Origin: Mucilaginibacter sp.
GTDB lineage: Bacteria; Bacteroidota; Bacteroidia; Sphingobacteriales; Sphingobacteriaceae
DNA length: 53,702 nucleotides
NCBI GenBank assembly: GCA_028288125.1
Contig: JAQBOH010000184.1
Location: 1-53,702 of the forward strand
Direction: 5' to 3'
The position numbers and the translations under genes are program-made. The notes below the pieces were generated by a model that was given only the letters and a program-made list of their open reading frames with translations, was not told where the DNA came from and did no database searches. This document shows, in pieces, positions 42,579 through 49,830 of this stretch. The first letter of the stretch is position 1, and each line of letters begins with the position of its first letter.

Positions 42579-43751
42579 TTATAAAGCTTTGATCAGCAAC
42601 CCAATAACGGCAGCAGCGGCAATGATAACCGGCTCGTTAATCTTTTTGATATATAACATACCTGCAACCGCTAAAACCGCGATCAGGGCGGTGGGGATAT
42701 CGATAATGGACCGTATACCAATGACGATAACAGATCCTGCGAGAGCGCCGATCACAGCCGCCGTAATACCTTCAACAAATGCTTTGATGCTGACATTTTT
42801 TACGATCTTTTTAAATGACGGCGCCAGCATAACGGTAAATAAGTAGCATGGCAAAAATGTAGCCAGCGCGGCAACACACGCGCCAGGGAAGCCTGCCGCC
42901 AGGTAGCCTACAAAGCCAACCGTAATTACCACGGGGCCGGGTGTTATCATGGCCACAGCCACGGCATCAACAAACTGGTGCTCGGTCAGCCAGCCAAATT
43001 CTTTTACCACACCGCCATGCAGGAAGGGGACTATCGCCAGTCCGCTGCCAAAAACAAACGTACCAGCCTTTAAAAAGAACCAGCCGATACGCAGCAGCGT
43101 TTTTCCGTCATAATTCCAGAATCCGATGCTAAGCAATATAATTCCCGGTGCAATAACCGGTTTTTTTAGCCATTGGGGCGGCGCTTTGATCAGCATATAT
43201 AAAATGCCGCAGGTAATAAATAACAGGATTTCTTCCCGCTCCGTAACTACCGTAATCACAATAGCGGCAATGTAAAAGAGCCACAGCATCCACTTCGATC
43301 TCATAGCACTCAACTCAAGCTTACCTATTGATTTGATGGTAAGCTTATATGCACTTATCGCGATAATGCCTATAACCGCTGCGCCAACGCCGTAAAATAC
43401 AGCCTGCATCCATGGCAAGCCGCCATAAAGTTTATAGGCCATGCCCAGCAGCACAACCATAATAAACGACGGCAAAACAAATGCTAAACCGGCAAGCGTA
43501 GCGCCAATCAGTCTGTAGTGTACAAACCCGATGTAAATACCCAGTTGCGCTGCCAGGGGGCCGGGGGCCAGCTGGGCCAGCGCGAGACCTTCTTTGTATT
43601 CCTCTTCTGTTAACCAGGCTTTATCTTCTACCAGGTCGCGGTGCATATAGCCGACAAGGGCCACTGGGCCGCCGAAACCCCAGGTTCCCAGTTTCAGAAA
43701 ATAGGCCGCAAGTTCCCTCCTGGTATAAACAGGCGGAATAGCATCTTCCAT
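42579..43751 (-). CDS. chrA: Chromate transporter ChrA, two-domain
   Basis: A 390-residue inner-membrane protein of the CHR family that exports chromate. Both halves are present: the first has LKLGTWGFGGPVALVGYMHRDLVEDKAWLTEEEYKEGLALAQLAPGPLAAQLGIYIGF, the second FFLKAGTFVFGSGLAIVPFLHGGVVKEFGWLTEHQFVDAVAVAMITPGPVVITVGFVGYLAAG. These are internal duplicates with FGG/FGSG and PGP motifs, as in long-chain ChrA. It is the last gene of the chr module, 26 bp after the DUF1259 gene. The ChrB-like regulator two genes up supports chromate as the substrate; sulfate-type export cannot be excluded. Confidence 0.95.
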   Translation of the reverse strand: MEDAIPPVYTRRELAAYFLKLGTWGFGGPVALVGYMHRDLVEDKAWLTEEEYKEGLALAQLAPGPLAAQLGIYIGFVHYRLIGATLAGLAFVLPSFIMVVLLGMAYKLYGGLPWMQAVFYGVGAAVIGIIAISAYKLTIKSIGKLELSAMRSKWMLWLFYIAAIVITVVTEREEILLFITCGILYMLIKAPPQWLKKPVIAPGIILLSIGFWNYDGKTLLRIGWFFLKAGTFVFGSGLAIVPFLHGGVVKEFGWLTEHQFVDAVAVAMITPGPVVITVGFVGYLAAGFPGACVAALATFLPCYLFTVMLAPSFKKIVKNVSIKAFVEGITAAVIGALAGSVIVIGIRSIIDIPTALIAVLAVAGMLYIKKINEPVIIAAAAVIGLLIKAL

Positions 43752-43777
43752 AATTATCCCCTGTTTTAGTTTATCGG

Positions 43778-44755
43778 CTACATGTGCATCGGCTCTTTAC
43801 CTTTGCCCAGTTCATTCAATGCCGCCCTGAATCCCTGCGCAAGTGTGACGGCCTGGCCGCGCCCATAATAATGCAAAAAGATCATATGCGGACTGTCCAT
43901 CAACATGTGGTTGTGCACGGCCACCACTTCAAGGTTATGCTTACGCAATGCCCTGATCACATCATTCACCTCGCTTTGCAGCATGGCAATATCCCCAGCA
44001 ATATGTGCGTCGCTCTGTTTACCGGCGAAAGACGCCCAGCTGTTCAGCCCAATATTTGTTGTCATATCCACGCCCATAGCAGTTACCTTTAGGTCGCTGC
44101 GGCCAATGGCGTATTTGTAGGTCGGCCCGTTTACAGTGCCGGTATATTTAACGATGGCATCCAGCGCGGGCACGTCAAAATTCTCTTTCCCCGTCATAGC
44201 AGGCGGCGAACCCGGTGCCGGTTGATTCGCAGGAAACAGTTTGCTGTCGCGTATGGTGTTGGCATATTTTTTTGCCAGCTCAGCCACGCTTCCCATGCCG
44301 TGAATGTGCATATAAAACATCCTTGGCTCTTCATAAAAAAAGTGGTTGTGAATGGCCGCTATTTCTAATCCGTTGGCATGCGCGGCAGATATTAGCGCAT
44401 TCACTTCATCCTGCTGCAAAACATTATCGCTCATCACCATGGCCGATTTGCCATCCATCGTTTTTTTGAATGACACCCAACCCCCAAAGCCAAACGGGAT
44501 AGGCACTGGTTCGCCTTTGATTTTCATTTTCAGATCGTTGCGCGGTATGGGCGTAGTGTGCACGGCCTCGGCTTCTTTATAAGCGCCTTTTTTACCCAGG
44601 GCGCTCTCAATGGACGCTATTTCTTCAGGTGTAAGGCCCGGCGTTTTCCCTGCCGGGGACATCGCTTCTAATTTGTTTAAAGGAAAAAGTAACGAGGTAC
44701 CAAGTACTGCTGTTGCCTGCAATATCTGCCGGCGGCTTAAATTGGGTGTTTTCAT
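43778..44755 (-). CDS. DUF1259 (LppY/LpqO-type) protein, Tat-like signal
   Basis: A 325-residue exported protein made of two copies of the DUF1259 domain. The N-terminus MKTPNLSRRQILQATAVLGTSLLFPLNKLEA has the SRRQILQ Tat-type motif. Each half carries an HNH...P.M...H...G.G set: first half GLEIAAIHNHFFYEEPRMFYMHIHGMGS, second half NLEVVAVHNHMLMDSPHMIFLHYYGRGQ. The repeated His suggests metal binding. It lies between the regulator and chrA (65 and 26 bp), so it may act in chromate defence, perhaps in the periplasm; function is inferred from neighbours only. Confidence 0.85.
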   Translation of the reverse strand: MKTPNLSRRQILQATAVLGTSLLFPLNKLEAMSPAGKTPGLTPEEIASIESALGKKGAYKEAEAVHTTPIPRNDLKMKIKGEPVPIPFGFGGWVSFKKTMDGKSAMVMSDNVLQQDEVNALISAAHANGLEIAAIHNHFFYEEPRMFYMHIHGMGSVAELAKKYANTIRDSKLFPANQPAPGSPPAMTGKENFDVPALDAIVKYTGTVNGPTYKYAIGRSDLKVTAMGVDMTTNIGLNSWASFAGKQSDAHIAGDIAMLQSEVNDVIRALRKHNLEVVAVHNHMLMDSPHMIFLHYYGRGQAVTLAQGFRAALNELGKGKEPMHM

Positions 44756-44820
44756 ATGATGGATTATATTTAAGATGATTACAATACTATTAACTTTTTA
44801 GGCGGGCAAATTGTACAGTT

Positions 44821-45678
44821 TTAACTATTTGTATCCTTTTTACTTTTTTGCATCGCTTTTTTATATGCCGAAGGGTTCTCGCCCATTTGCTTTTTAAATA
44901 TACGGTTAAAATGACTTTGATCCGAAAAGCCCGTCAGGTAAGCAATCTCAGTTAACGAATAATTAGTGGCCTGCATAAAGTGAATGGCTTTTTCGATCCG
45001 CATTTTGCGGATATAGTCGCCAAATGTTAAGTTCTCAAAGTATTTCGAAAACTCCCGCGATAAATAAGCAGGATTGATCTCCAGTTCTTCCGACACCTGT
45101 TGCAGGCTCAGGCTCATATTGGTGTCCACCTGGTCCTGTATCATTTCTTTGAGCTCATTAGCCCATTCCGGCGCCTTTTTAATATTCGCCTGTTTCAGGT
45201 ATTTATGGTACACTTCCAGTAAAAGCTGCTCAGCAGGTGCCTGTGTATGTTTTTCCTGGTACAGGTATTTCGCCCAGGTATATAGCCCATCGTATATTTT
45301 CATGCCCAATTCAAGCAGTTCATGATCGTCTTTAATATTTTGAGACAGTCCCATAAATATCGCCGACAAACCCGAAGCCTGGGGCGCGAAATCATGCCGG
45401 TCGGTATCTGCCCCGCGAACGATCAATGCGATACGGTTGAGCGCGGCATCTTTTAAGTGATGCTTTTTCAGGAAATAATCAAACGTACATTGATCGTCAT
45501 AATGTGTGTATTCAACATCCGGAAGGTCAAACGGTGTAGCATTTAATTCCTTAGCTTTTAATATAACCTGGTCAAAGGGCACATAAATAATTTCCGCGTC
45601 CGGGTCAATAAATCTTTTGATCAGCCAGGGGCAGGCAATGCGGTCAATTTTAGGATGTTCGCGTGTGATCCATTTCAT
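44821..45678 (-). CDS. ChrB-domain/AraC fusion, likely chromate-responsive regulator
   Basis: A 285-residue cytosolic regulator combining two domains. Residues 1-135 match the ChrB C-terminal (Chrome_Resist) domain: MKWITREHPKIDRIACPWLIKRFIDPDAEIIYVP, ATPFDLPDVEYTHYDDQCTFDYFLKKHHL, IVRGADTDRHDFAPQASGLSAIFMGLS. Residues 180-275 are an AraC HTH: LSLQQVSEELEINPAYLSREFSKYFENLTFGDYIRKMRIEKAIHFMQATNYSLTEIAYLTGFSDQSHFNRIFKKQMGENPSAYKK. It is the first gene of the leftward chr module. It probably binds or senses Cr(VI) and turns on the ChrA operon as a one-component activator. The fusion is seen; the ligand is inferred. Confidence 0.9.
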   Translation of the reverse strand: MKWITREHPKIDRIACPWLIKRFIDPDAEIIYVPFDQVILKAKELNATPFDLPDVEYTHYDDQCTFDYFLKKHHLKDAALNRIALIVRGADTDRHDFAPQASGLSAIFMGLSQNIKDDHELLELGMKIYDGLYTWAKYLYQEKHTQAPAEQLLLEVYHKYLKQANIKKAPEWANELKEMIQDQVDTNMSLSLQQVSEELEINPAYLSREFSKYFENLTFGDYIRKMRIEKAIHFMQATNYSLTEIAYLTGFSDQSHFNRIFKKQMGENPSAYKKAMQKSKKDTNS

Positions 45679-45847
45679 ATCATTCGGTCAGGTTAATTTC
45701 AAAGATATTATAGAATGGGGTACGGGCGAAAAATAAAAACGTTGACGTGTGCCGATTATAATTTAAATACCTATAGCATAATGGAAACAGGAATTTAGTA
45801 TTATCCGATTCCGTTTTATAACTTAGATACTTAAACCTTTCTTAATT

Positions 45848-46756
45848 ATGAAGTGTAAATTATTGCCTTTCCTTTTATTGGTTACTTCCGTGGGATTCGC
45901 GCAAACAGATAAAAAGCTAACGGCCAAACTAAACGAGCTTGTAAAAGGCTTTAACGGACAGGTCGGCATTTACGTTCAAAACCTTAAAACCGGTAAAACC
46001 GCAGCTATCAACGCGGATACGCTGTTCCCTACCGCCAGCATGATAAAAGTAAGCATTCAATGCGGGCTAATGGATAAAATTGAAAAGGGTCAGATGCAGT
46101 ACAATCAAAAACTGGTTTACCGCGATTCGCTGCTTTATAAAGGCGAGGATATCTTAGGCTCTTTTAAAGACAAAGACACCATTGAGGTGAGTAAAGTGGC
46201 CCTGCTGATGATCACGATGAGTGACAATACCGCAAGTGTATGGCTGCAAAAGCTTGTCGGCGGGCCGTATATTAACAACTGGCTGGAACAAAACGGGTTC
46301 AAAGTAATGCGGGTAAATTCAAGGGTTCCCGGGCGCGAGGCTATTCGCAAACGATACGGCTGGGGTGTTACCACGCCCTATGAAATGTGCCGCTTATTTA
46401 CCATGATCCGTGAAGGAAAGGCAGTAAATCCGGCAGCCAGCCAGCGCATGTACCGCAACATGGGCCGTATATTTTGGGACGACAAGGCCATATCGCAAAT
46501 ACCGCCCTATATACAAACCGCCTCCAAACAGGGCGCGCTCGACGAATCAAAGTCGGAAACTGTGTTGGTAAACGCGCCGCATGGCGATTATGTATTTTCT
46601 ATCATCACCAATAACAACAAAGACCGACGCTGGTTGTCCGATAATGAGGCGTACATCCTTATCCGCAAAGTGTCTGCGCTTTTATGGCATTATTACGAGC
46701 CCAAAAGCGACTGGAAACCGGCGGATGGGATAGAAAGGTATATGTTGAATGAATAA
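45848..46756 (+). CDS. Class A beta-lactamase-like serine hydrolase
   Basis: A 302-residue exported protein. Signal peptide MKCKLLPFLLLVTSVGFAQ. The active-site SxxK is SMIK at 64-67; SDN is present at 125-127 (MSDNTAS); a Glu in the omega-loop-like stretch VPGREAIRKRYGWG (Glu164) could be the deacylation base. The third motif, normally K(T/S)G, reads KQG at 227-229, an unusual change. It may be a weak lactamase or a penicillin-interacting enzyme of another kind. No regulatory genes of bla type are nearby. Gene starts near 45848 with no clear promoter box. Confidence 0.85.
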   Translation: MKCKLLPFLLLVTSVGFAQTDKKLTAKLNELVKGFNGQVGIYVQNLKTGKTAAINADTLFPTASMIKVSIQCGLMDKIEKGQMQYNQKLVYRDSLLYKGEDILGSFKDKDTIEVSKVALLMITMSDNTASVWLQKLVGGPYINNWLEQNGFKVMRVNSRVPGREAIRKRYGWGVTTPYEMCRLFTMIREGKAVNPAASQRMYRNMGRIFWDDKAISQIPPYIQTASKQGALDESKSETVLVNAPHGDYVFSIITNNNKDRRWLSDNEAYILIRKVSALLWHYYEPKSDWKPADGIERYMLNE

Positions 46757-46805
46757 TTTGAGTTTGAAAGTCCGAAAGGGCGAAAAGAATTAAAGCAGCA
46801 AAATC

Positions 46806-47612
46806 ATGAAGAAACATACACGTAACTTATTAGCGGCAATAGCCGTCCTATTGGCCATGCCTGCATTTGCCCAAACAGCAACAGAAGGCCAATATTTTAC
46901 ATCCTTCGATACCACAAAGATCTATTATGAGGTTAAAGGTGCTGGCTTCCCAGTCGTATTAATTCATGGTTTTTCGGGCACAGGCCAGGGCTGGAAAAAA
47001 GCCGCCGTTTACACCGATTTGCTGAATGCAGGCTACCAGGTGATTTTAATTGACCAGCGGGGCAATGGCCTCTCTGATAAACCGCACAACGAAATGGCCT
47101 ACGCGCACGACGCCGAGGCAAAGGACATTATGGGTCTCGTCAGTTATTTAAAAATTAAAAAATATGATGCAGTGGGATATTCGCGTGGGTCAATCATCGC
47201 CTCGAGGCTTCTGGTACTGGATAAACGGCTCCATCGGGCAATATTGGGCGGCATGGGCGAGGCATATACCAATCCTGATTGGCCGCGCCGGGTGCATGCT
47301 TACCGCGCATTAATGGGTGATACTACGCTGCACGATGTGGATGATATGATAAAATATATCCATAGTCAGCATTTTGATGAGCTGGCGCTGGCATATCAGC
47401 AAAAGTATCAACCCTCAACAAGTACAGCGGAATTATCAATGGTGCATAAGCCAGTGTTGATCATTCGCGGTACAGAGGATAAAGAGAATGGCTCAGAAAC
47501 CCGGCTAAAAAACCTTATCCCGCATTCAAGCCTGGTTTATGTGCCGGGTAATCATAATACAGCTATCAGGAACGCGGAGTTTTCGTCGGCTGTATTAAGC
47601 TTTCTGCAGTAG
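46806..47612 (+). CDS. Exported alpha/beta hydrolase
   Basis: A 268-residue serine hydrolase with signal peptide MKKHTRNLLAAIAVLLAMPAFAQ. Oxyanion region VVLIHGFSGTGQGW, nucleophile elbow GYSRGS (Ser about 123), acid in IIRGTEDKE, and His in VPGNHNTAIRN near the C-terminus complete a triad. QRGNGLSDKP matches the common epoxide-hydrolase/esterase-type cap entry. Starts 49 bp after the lactamase-like gene on the same strand and may be co-transcribed. Substrate unknown. Confidence 0.9.
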   Translation: MKKHTRNLLAAIAVLLAMPAFAQTATEGQYFTSFDTTKIYYEVKGAGFPVVLIHGFSGTGQGWKKAAVYTDLLNAGYQVILIDQRGNGLSDKPHNEMAYAHDAEAKDIMGLVSYLKIKKYDAVGYSRGSIIASRLLVLDKRLHRAILGGMGEAYTNPDWPRRVHAYRALMGDTTLHDVDDMIKYIHSQHFDELALAYQQKYQPSTSTAELSMVHKPVLIIRGTEDKENGSETRLKNLIPHSSLVYVPGNHNTAIRNAEFSSAVLSFLQ

Positions 47613-47697
47613 TGCACTATACTCCCCATTATAATATGTTTGGCGTGTTATTTGTATATATAATATATATATCACATAACCGTATTAAATAAATTTT

Positions 47698-48027
47698 ATG
47701 AAAAACTTAATCATTTCTGCCGGGATCATGCTAGCCACTTTGGTAGCAGCCGGTAACGTAGCACAAGCGCAAACACATAAAAAAATAAGCGACCAGGGAA
47801 AGGGTGCGATAATCGGCGGCGCCGGCGGCGCTGTTGCCGGTGGTTTAATAGGCCACGGCGTTAAAGGAGCGCTTATTGGCGGCGCTATAGGCGCTGGCGG
47901 CGGATATATTATTGGTAACGAACACCGCAAACACGAAGTAAAAGAACAGCGGGCTACCGAAAGAGCCGCTTATCTGCGCGAACGCCGCAGGCACGTTTAC
48001 GCCGCAAATCACCATATTAAATATTAA
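47698..48027 (+). CDS. Glycine-zipper protein, exported (YMGG-like)
   Basis: A 109-residue protein. Signal peptide MKNLIISAGIMLATLVAAGNVAQAQ, then basic THKKISDQGKGAIIGGAGGAVAGGLIGHGVKGALIGGAIGAGGGYIIGNEHRK, a glycine-zipper segment (about 33-75), and a Lys/Arg/Glu/His tail ending HHIKY. Such proteins embed in or associate with membranes and are seen in many Bacteroidota. The zipper suggests helix packing or pore formation; function unknown. Strong terminator follows at 48044. Upstream is very AT-rich (TATATAATATATATAT), with no clear promoter. Confidence 0.85.
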   Translation: MKNLIISAGIMLATLVAAGNVAQAQTHKKISDQGKGAIIGGAGGAVAGGLIGHGVKGALIGGAIGAGGGYIIGNEHRKHEVKEQRATERAAYLRERRRHVYAANHHIKY

Positions 48028-48043
48028 ATAACAGATGAATTAG

Positions 48044-48072
48044 ACCCGTAACCAAAAGTTACGGGTTTTTTG
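48044..48072 (+). terminator. Intrinsic terminator after the glycine-zipper gene
   Basis: ACCCGTAAC (48044-48052), loop CAAAA, GTTACGGGT (48058-48066), then T residues. A perfect 9-bp stem 17 bp past the stop codon. Confidence 0.88.
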
Positions 48073-48189
48073 TTTAGTAGAATTACGAATAAGTGTAGCA
48101 AAGTACATACACTTCGTAGCCATATTGTAATTTGTTGTGCCGTATTGGTAACATTATTTACACAATCTTCTTTGTAAAAAAAAATACGT

Positions 48190-48197
48190 TACTTTTG
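48190..48197 (+). promoter_or_regulatory. Candidate -7 box before the first receiver gene
   Basis: TACTTTTG fits TAnnTTTG. A TTTG lies 15 bp upstream (48171), shorter than the usual 19-21, so the -33 match is weak. Would give a leader of about 80 nt. Confidence 0.4.
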
Positions 48198-48282
48198 CAT
48201 CACCCGATTAAGTTTAAGCCCAGACGATTTTTTTGCAAGCTGCACCTGTGATAGCTTTTTCGGCCTATTGGATCACTATTGC

Positions 48283-48642
48283 ATGGGAAAGCGCATTTTA
48301 ATTTTGGATGACAACGAGGATATCCTTGAAATTGTACAGGAAACTTTAACTTATGAAGAGTTTGAGGTGCAAAGCACCTCGCGTAGCGATGCCGTTATTC
48401 CGCTCGTTGAAAAATTCATCCCCGACCTGGTTATTCTTGATTACCGTGTCGCCGGTTTAAACGGGGGTGAGCTATGCCGGCAAATTAAGGCCCATCCCGA
48501 TTTTAGTAATATCCCGGTTATCATTTTCTCGGCTTATATCAACCACAACGATGAATTGTTATCCTATGGATGTGACGCCATCATAAATAAGCCTTTTGAT
48601 CTCACCGAACTTGTTGAGAAAGTAAACAGCCTAATCTCGTAA
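48283..48642 (+). CDS. Stand-alone response regulator (receiver only)
   Basis: A 119-residue receiver-domain protein from ATG 48283 (MGKRILILDDNEDILEIVQ); the track start is a TTG 5 codons earlier. Acidic pair at Asp9/Asp10 (LILDDNED), phosphoacceptor Asp in LVILDYRVAGLNG (about residue 54), Ser in VIIFSAY, and Lys in NKPFDL are all conserved. No output domain. Probably a phosphotransfer relay or diffusible partner of an unlinked histidine kinase. A second stand-alone receiver is encoded 0.7 kb downstream, with a zinc ribbon gene between. Confidence 0.92.
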   Translation: MGKRILILDDNEDILEIVQETLTYEEFEVQSTSRSDAVIPLVEKFIPDLVILDYRVAGLNGGELCRQIKAHPDFSNIPVIIFSAYINHNDELLSYGCDAIINKPFDLTELVEKVNSLIS

Positions 48643-48849
48643 TAAAAAAAAATTTTATTAGAAAAAAATTTTTAAATTGCCTATAAATTAATGCAGGGCA
48701 CCTAAATTCATTATCTCCAGTACCGAATTTTAATAACTGATTGACCGCTTGTTAAGTAAGTATTTTTAATTCACGCTCACACAGATATTATTGAATTTAC
48801 GTAACTTTTATTTCCTGTAGCGTTAAATTATTTTTTTGAAAATGATTCA

Positions 48850-49077
48850 ATGGTTGCGGTAATTAATGATAGTAAAAGTATTGCTCTGGTAGAGAACAAA
48901 CTACCAGCGTGTCCAAGATGTAAATCACAATTTGATTACAGGGTTCATAGAAACTTTTTCATCAAAATTTTTTTATTCTGGCTTCCTTTAAGAAGATACG
49001 CCTGTTATAACTGTAAACGCAAATTCTACATTTTGCACGGCAAGCCATTTACCAATCTCTCACATCTGAAAAATTAG
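48850..49077 (+). CDS. Small zinc-ribbon-like protein
   Basis: A 75-residue protein. MVAVINDSKSIALVENKLPACPRCKSQFDYRVHRNFFIKIFLFWLPLRRYACYNCKRKFYILHGKPFTNLSHLKN. Two CxxC pairs, CPRC (21-24) and CYNC (52-55), make a four-Cys zinc ribbon; between them a hydrophobic stretch FFIKIFLFWLPLRR could pack the fold or touch the membrane. The basic tail may bind nucleic acid. It lies between the two receiver genes, all on the plus strand, but 200-300 bp apart, so not clearly one operon. Confidence 0.7.
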   Translation: MVAVINDSKSIALVENKLPACPRCKSQFDYRVHRNFFIKIFLFWLPLRRYACYNCKRKFYILHGKPFTNLSHLKN

Positions 49078-49172
49078 ATTTTCTATACCCGTGCAATTAT
49101 AATTTTATTACCTGTAAATCAGTTCATCACCATGCTTCTTGGTAAAATACTTTCGCATTTGTTTAAAAAGTT

Positions 49173-49180
49173 TATGTTTG
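49173..49180 (+). promoter_or_regulatory. Candidate -7 box in the spacer before the second receiver gene
   Basis: TATGTTTG (49173-49180) fits TAnnTTTG, but no TTTG is found at the proper -33 distance. The 306-bp gene-free stretch 49078-49383 also has a perfect CAATAGC-CTTC-GCTATTG hairpin (49294-49311) in what would be the leader. Nothing else was seen there. Confidence 0.35.
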
Positions 49181-49383
49181 CATCAAAATTTGACCCTATT
49201 CAACATTGAATGGTGTTTTAGGCAAAAAGATATATTGTTAAACTTATTGGCGCCAATTCGGTCATAGATATTAACCGCCGCCAAAAAATACTACAATAGC
49301 CTTCGCTATTGATTTAAAAACGTGGGGAATTTGCATTGCTAAAATTCATACTTATTTAATCAAATATTTATTCCGATAATTTT

Positions 49384-49752
49384 ATGATGCAAAAGATTTT
49401 GGCGGTTGATGACGATAATGATATACTGGAAGTACTGCGGTTTGTACTCGAAGATTCAGGTTATGAGGTAGAAACACTATCCGATGGAAAGTATTTATTC
49501 GATAAAATAAAATCAAATACACCCGACTTAATACTACTTGATATTATGCTCGGGAGTTTGGATGGGCGCGAATTGTGCAAAGATGTTAAAGCCAGGGTAG
49601 AGACAAAAGGTATCCCTGTTATTTTAATTTCGGCCAGTCACAGCATAGCCGATTCCATGACCCAAAAAGGCGCGCCGAATGCCTTCATTGCAAAACCCTT
49701 TGATATTGATGTTTTATTAAGCACCATTCAAACGCATTTACGGGCAGCGTAG
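49384..49752 (+). CDS. Stand-alone response regulator (second receiver)
   Basis: A 122-residue receiver: MMQKILAVDDDNDILEVLRFVLEDSGYEVETLSDG. Asp residues at 9-11, phosphoacceptor Asp in LILLDIMLGSLDGRELCKDV (about 54), Ser in VILISASHS, Lys in IAKPFDIDVLLSTI. Ends LRAA. Similar to the 48283 protein but not close, so probably separate partners. No output domain. Downstream the strand changes and a heptad repeat follows. Confidence 0.92.
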   Translation: MMQKILAVDDDNDILEVLRFVLEDSGYEVETLSDGKYLFDKIKSNTPDLILLDIMLGSLDGRELCKDVKARVETKGIPVILISASHSIADSMTQKGAPNAFIAKPFDIDVLLSTIQTHLRAA

Positions 49753-49755
49753 GAA

Positions 49756-49830
49756 AAGTTGGCAGTGAGCCAGTTGGCAGCCCGCAATAGAAAAGGCTGC
49801 TTGCAACTTATAACCTATAACTTGCAACTC
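49756..49830. repeat. Facing heptad-type repeats after the second receiver gene
   Basis: Left: AAGTTGG CAGTGAG CCAGTTGG; right: GCAACTT ATAACCT ATAACTT GCAACTC (49803-49830). The right half ends in the stop codon region of the DUF922-like gene. Same family as 22026 and 33664. Confidence 0.55.
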
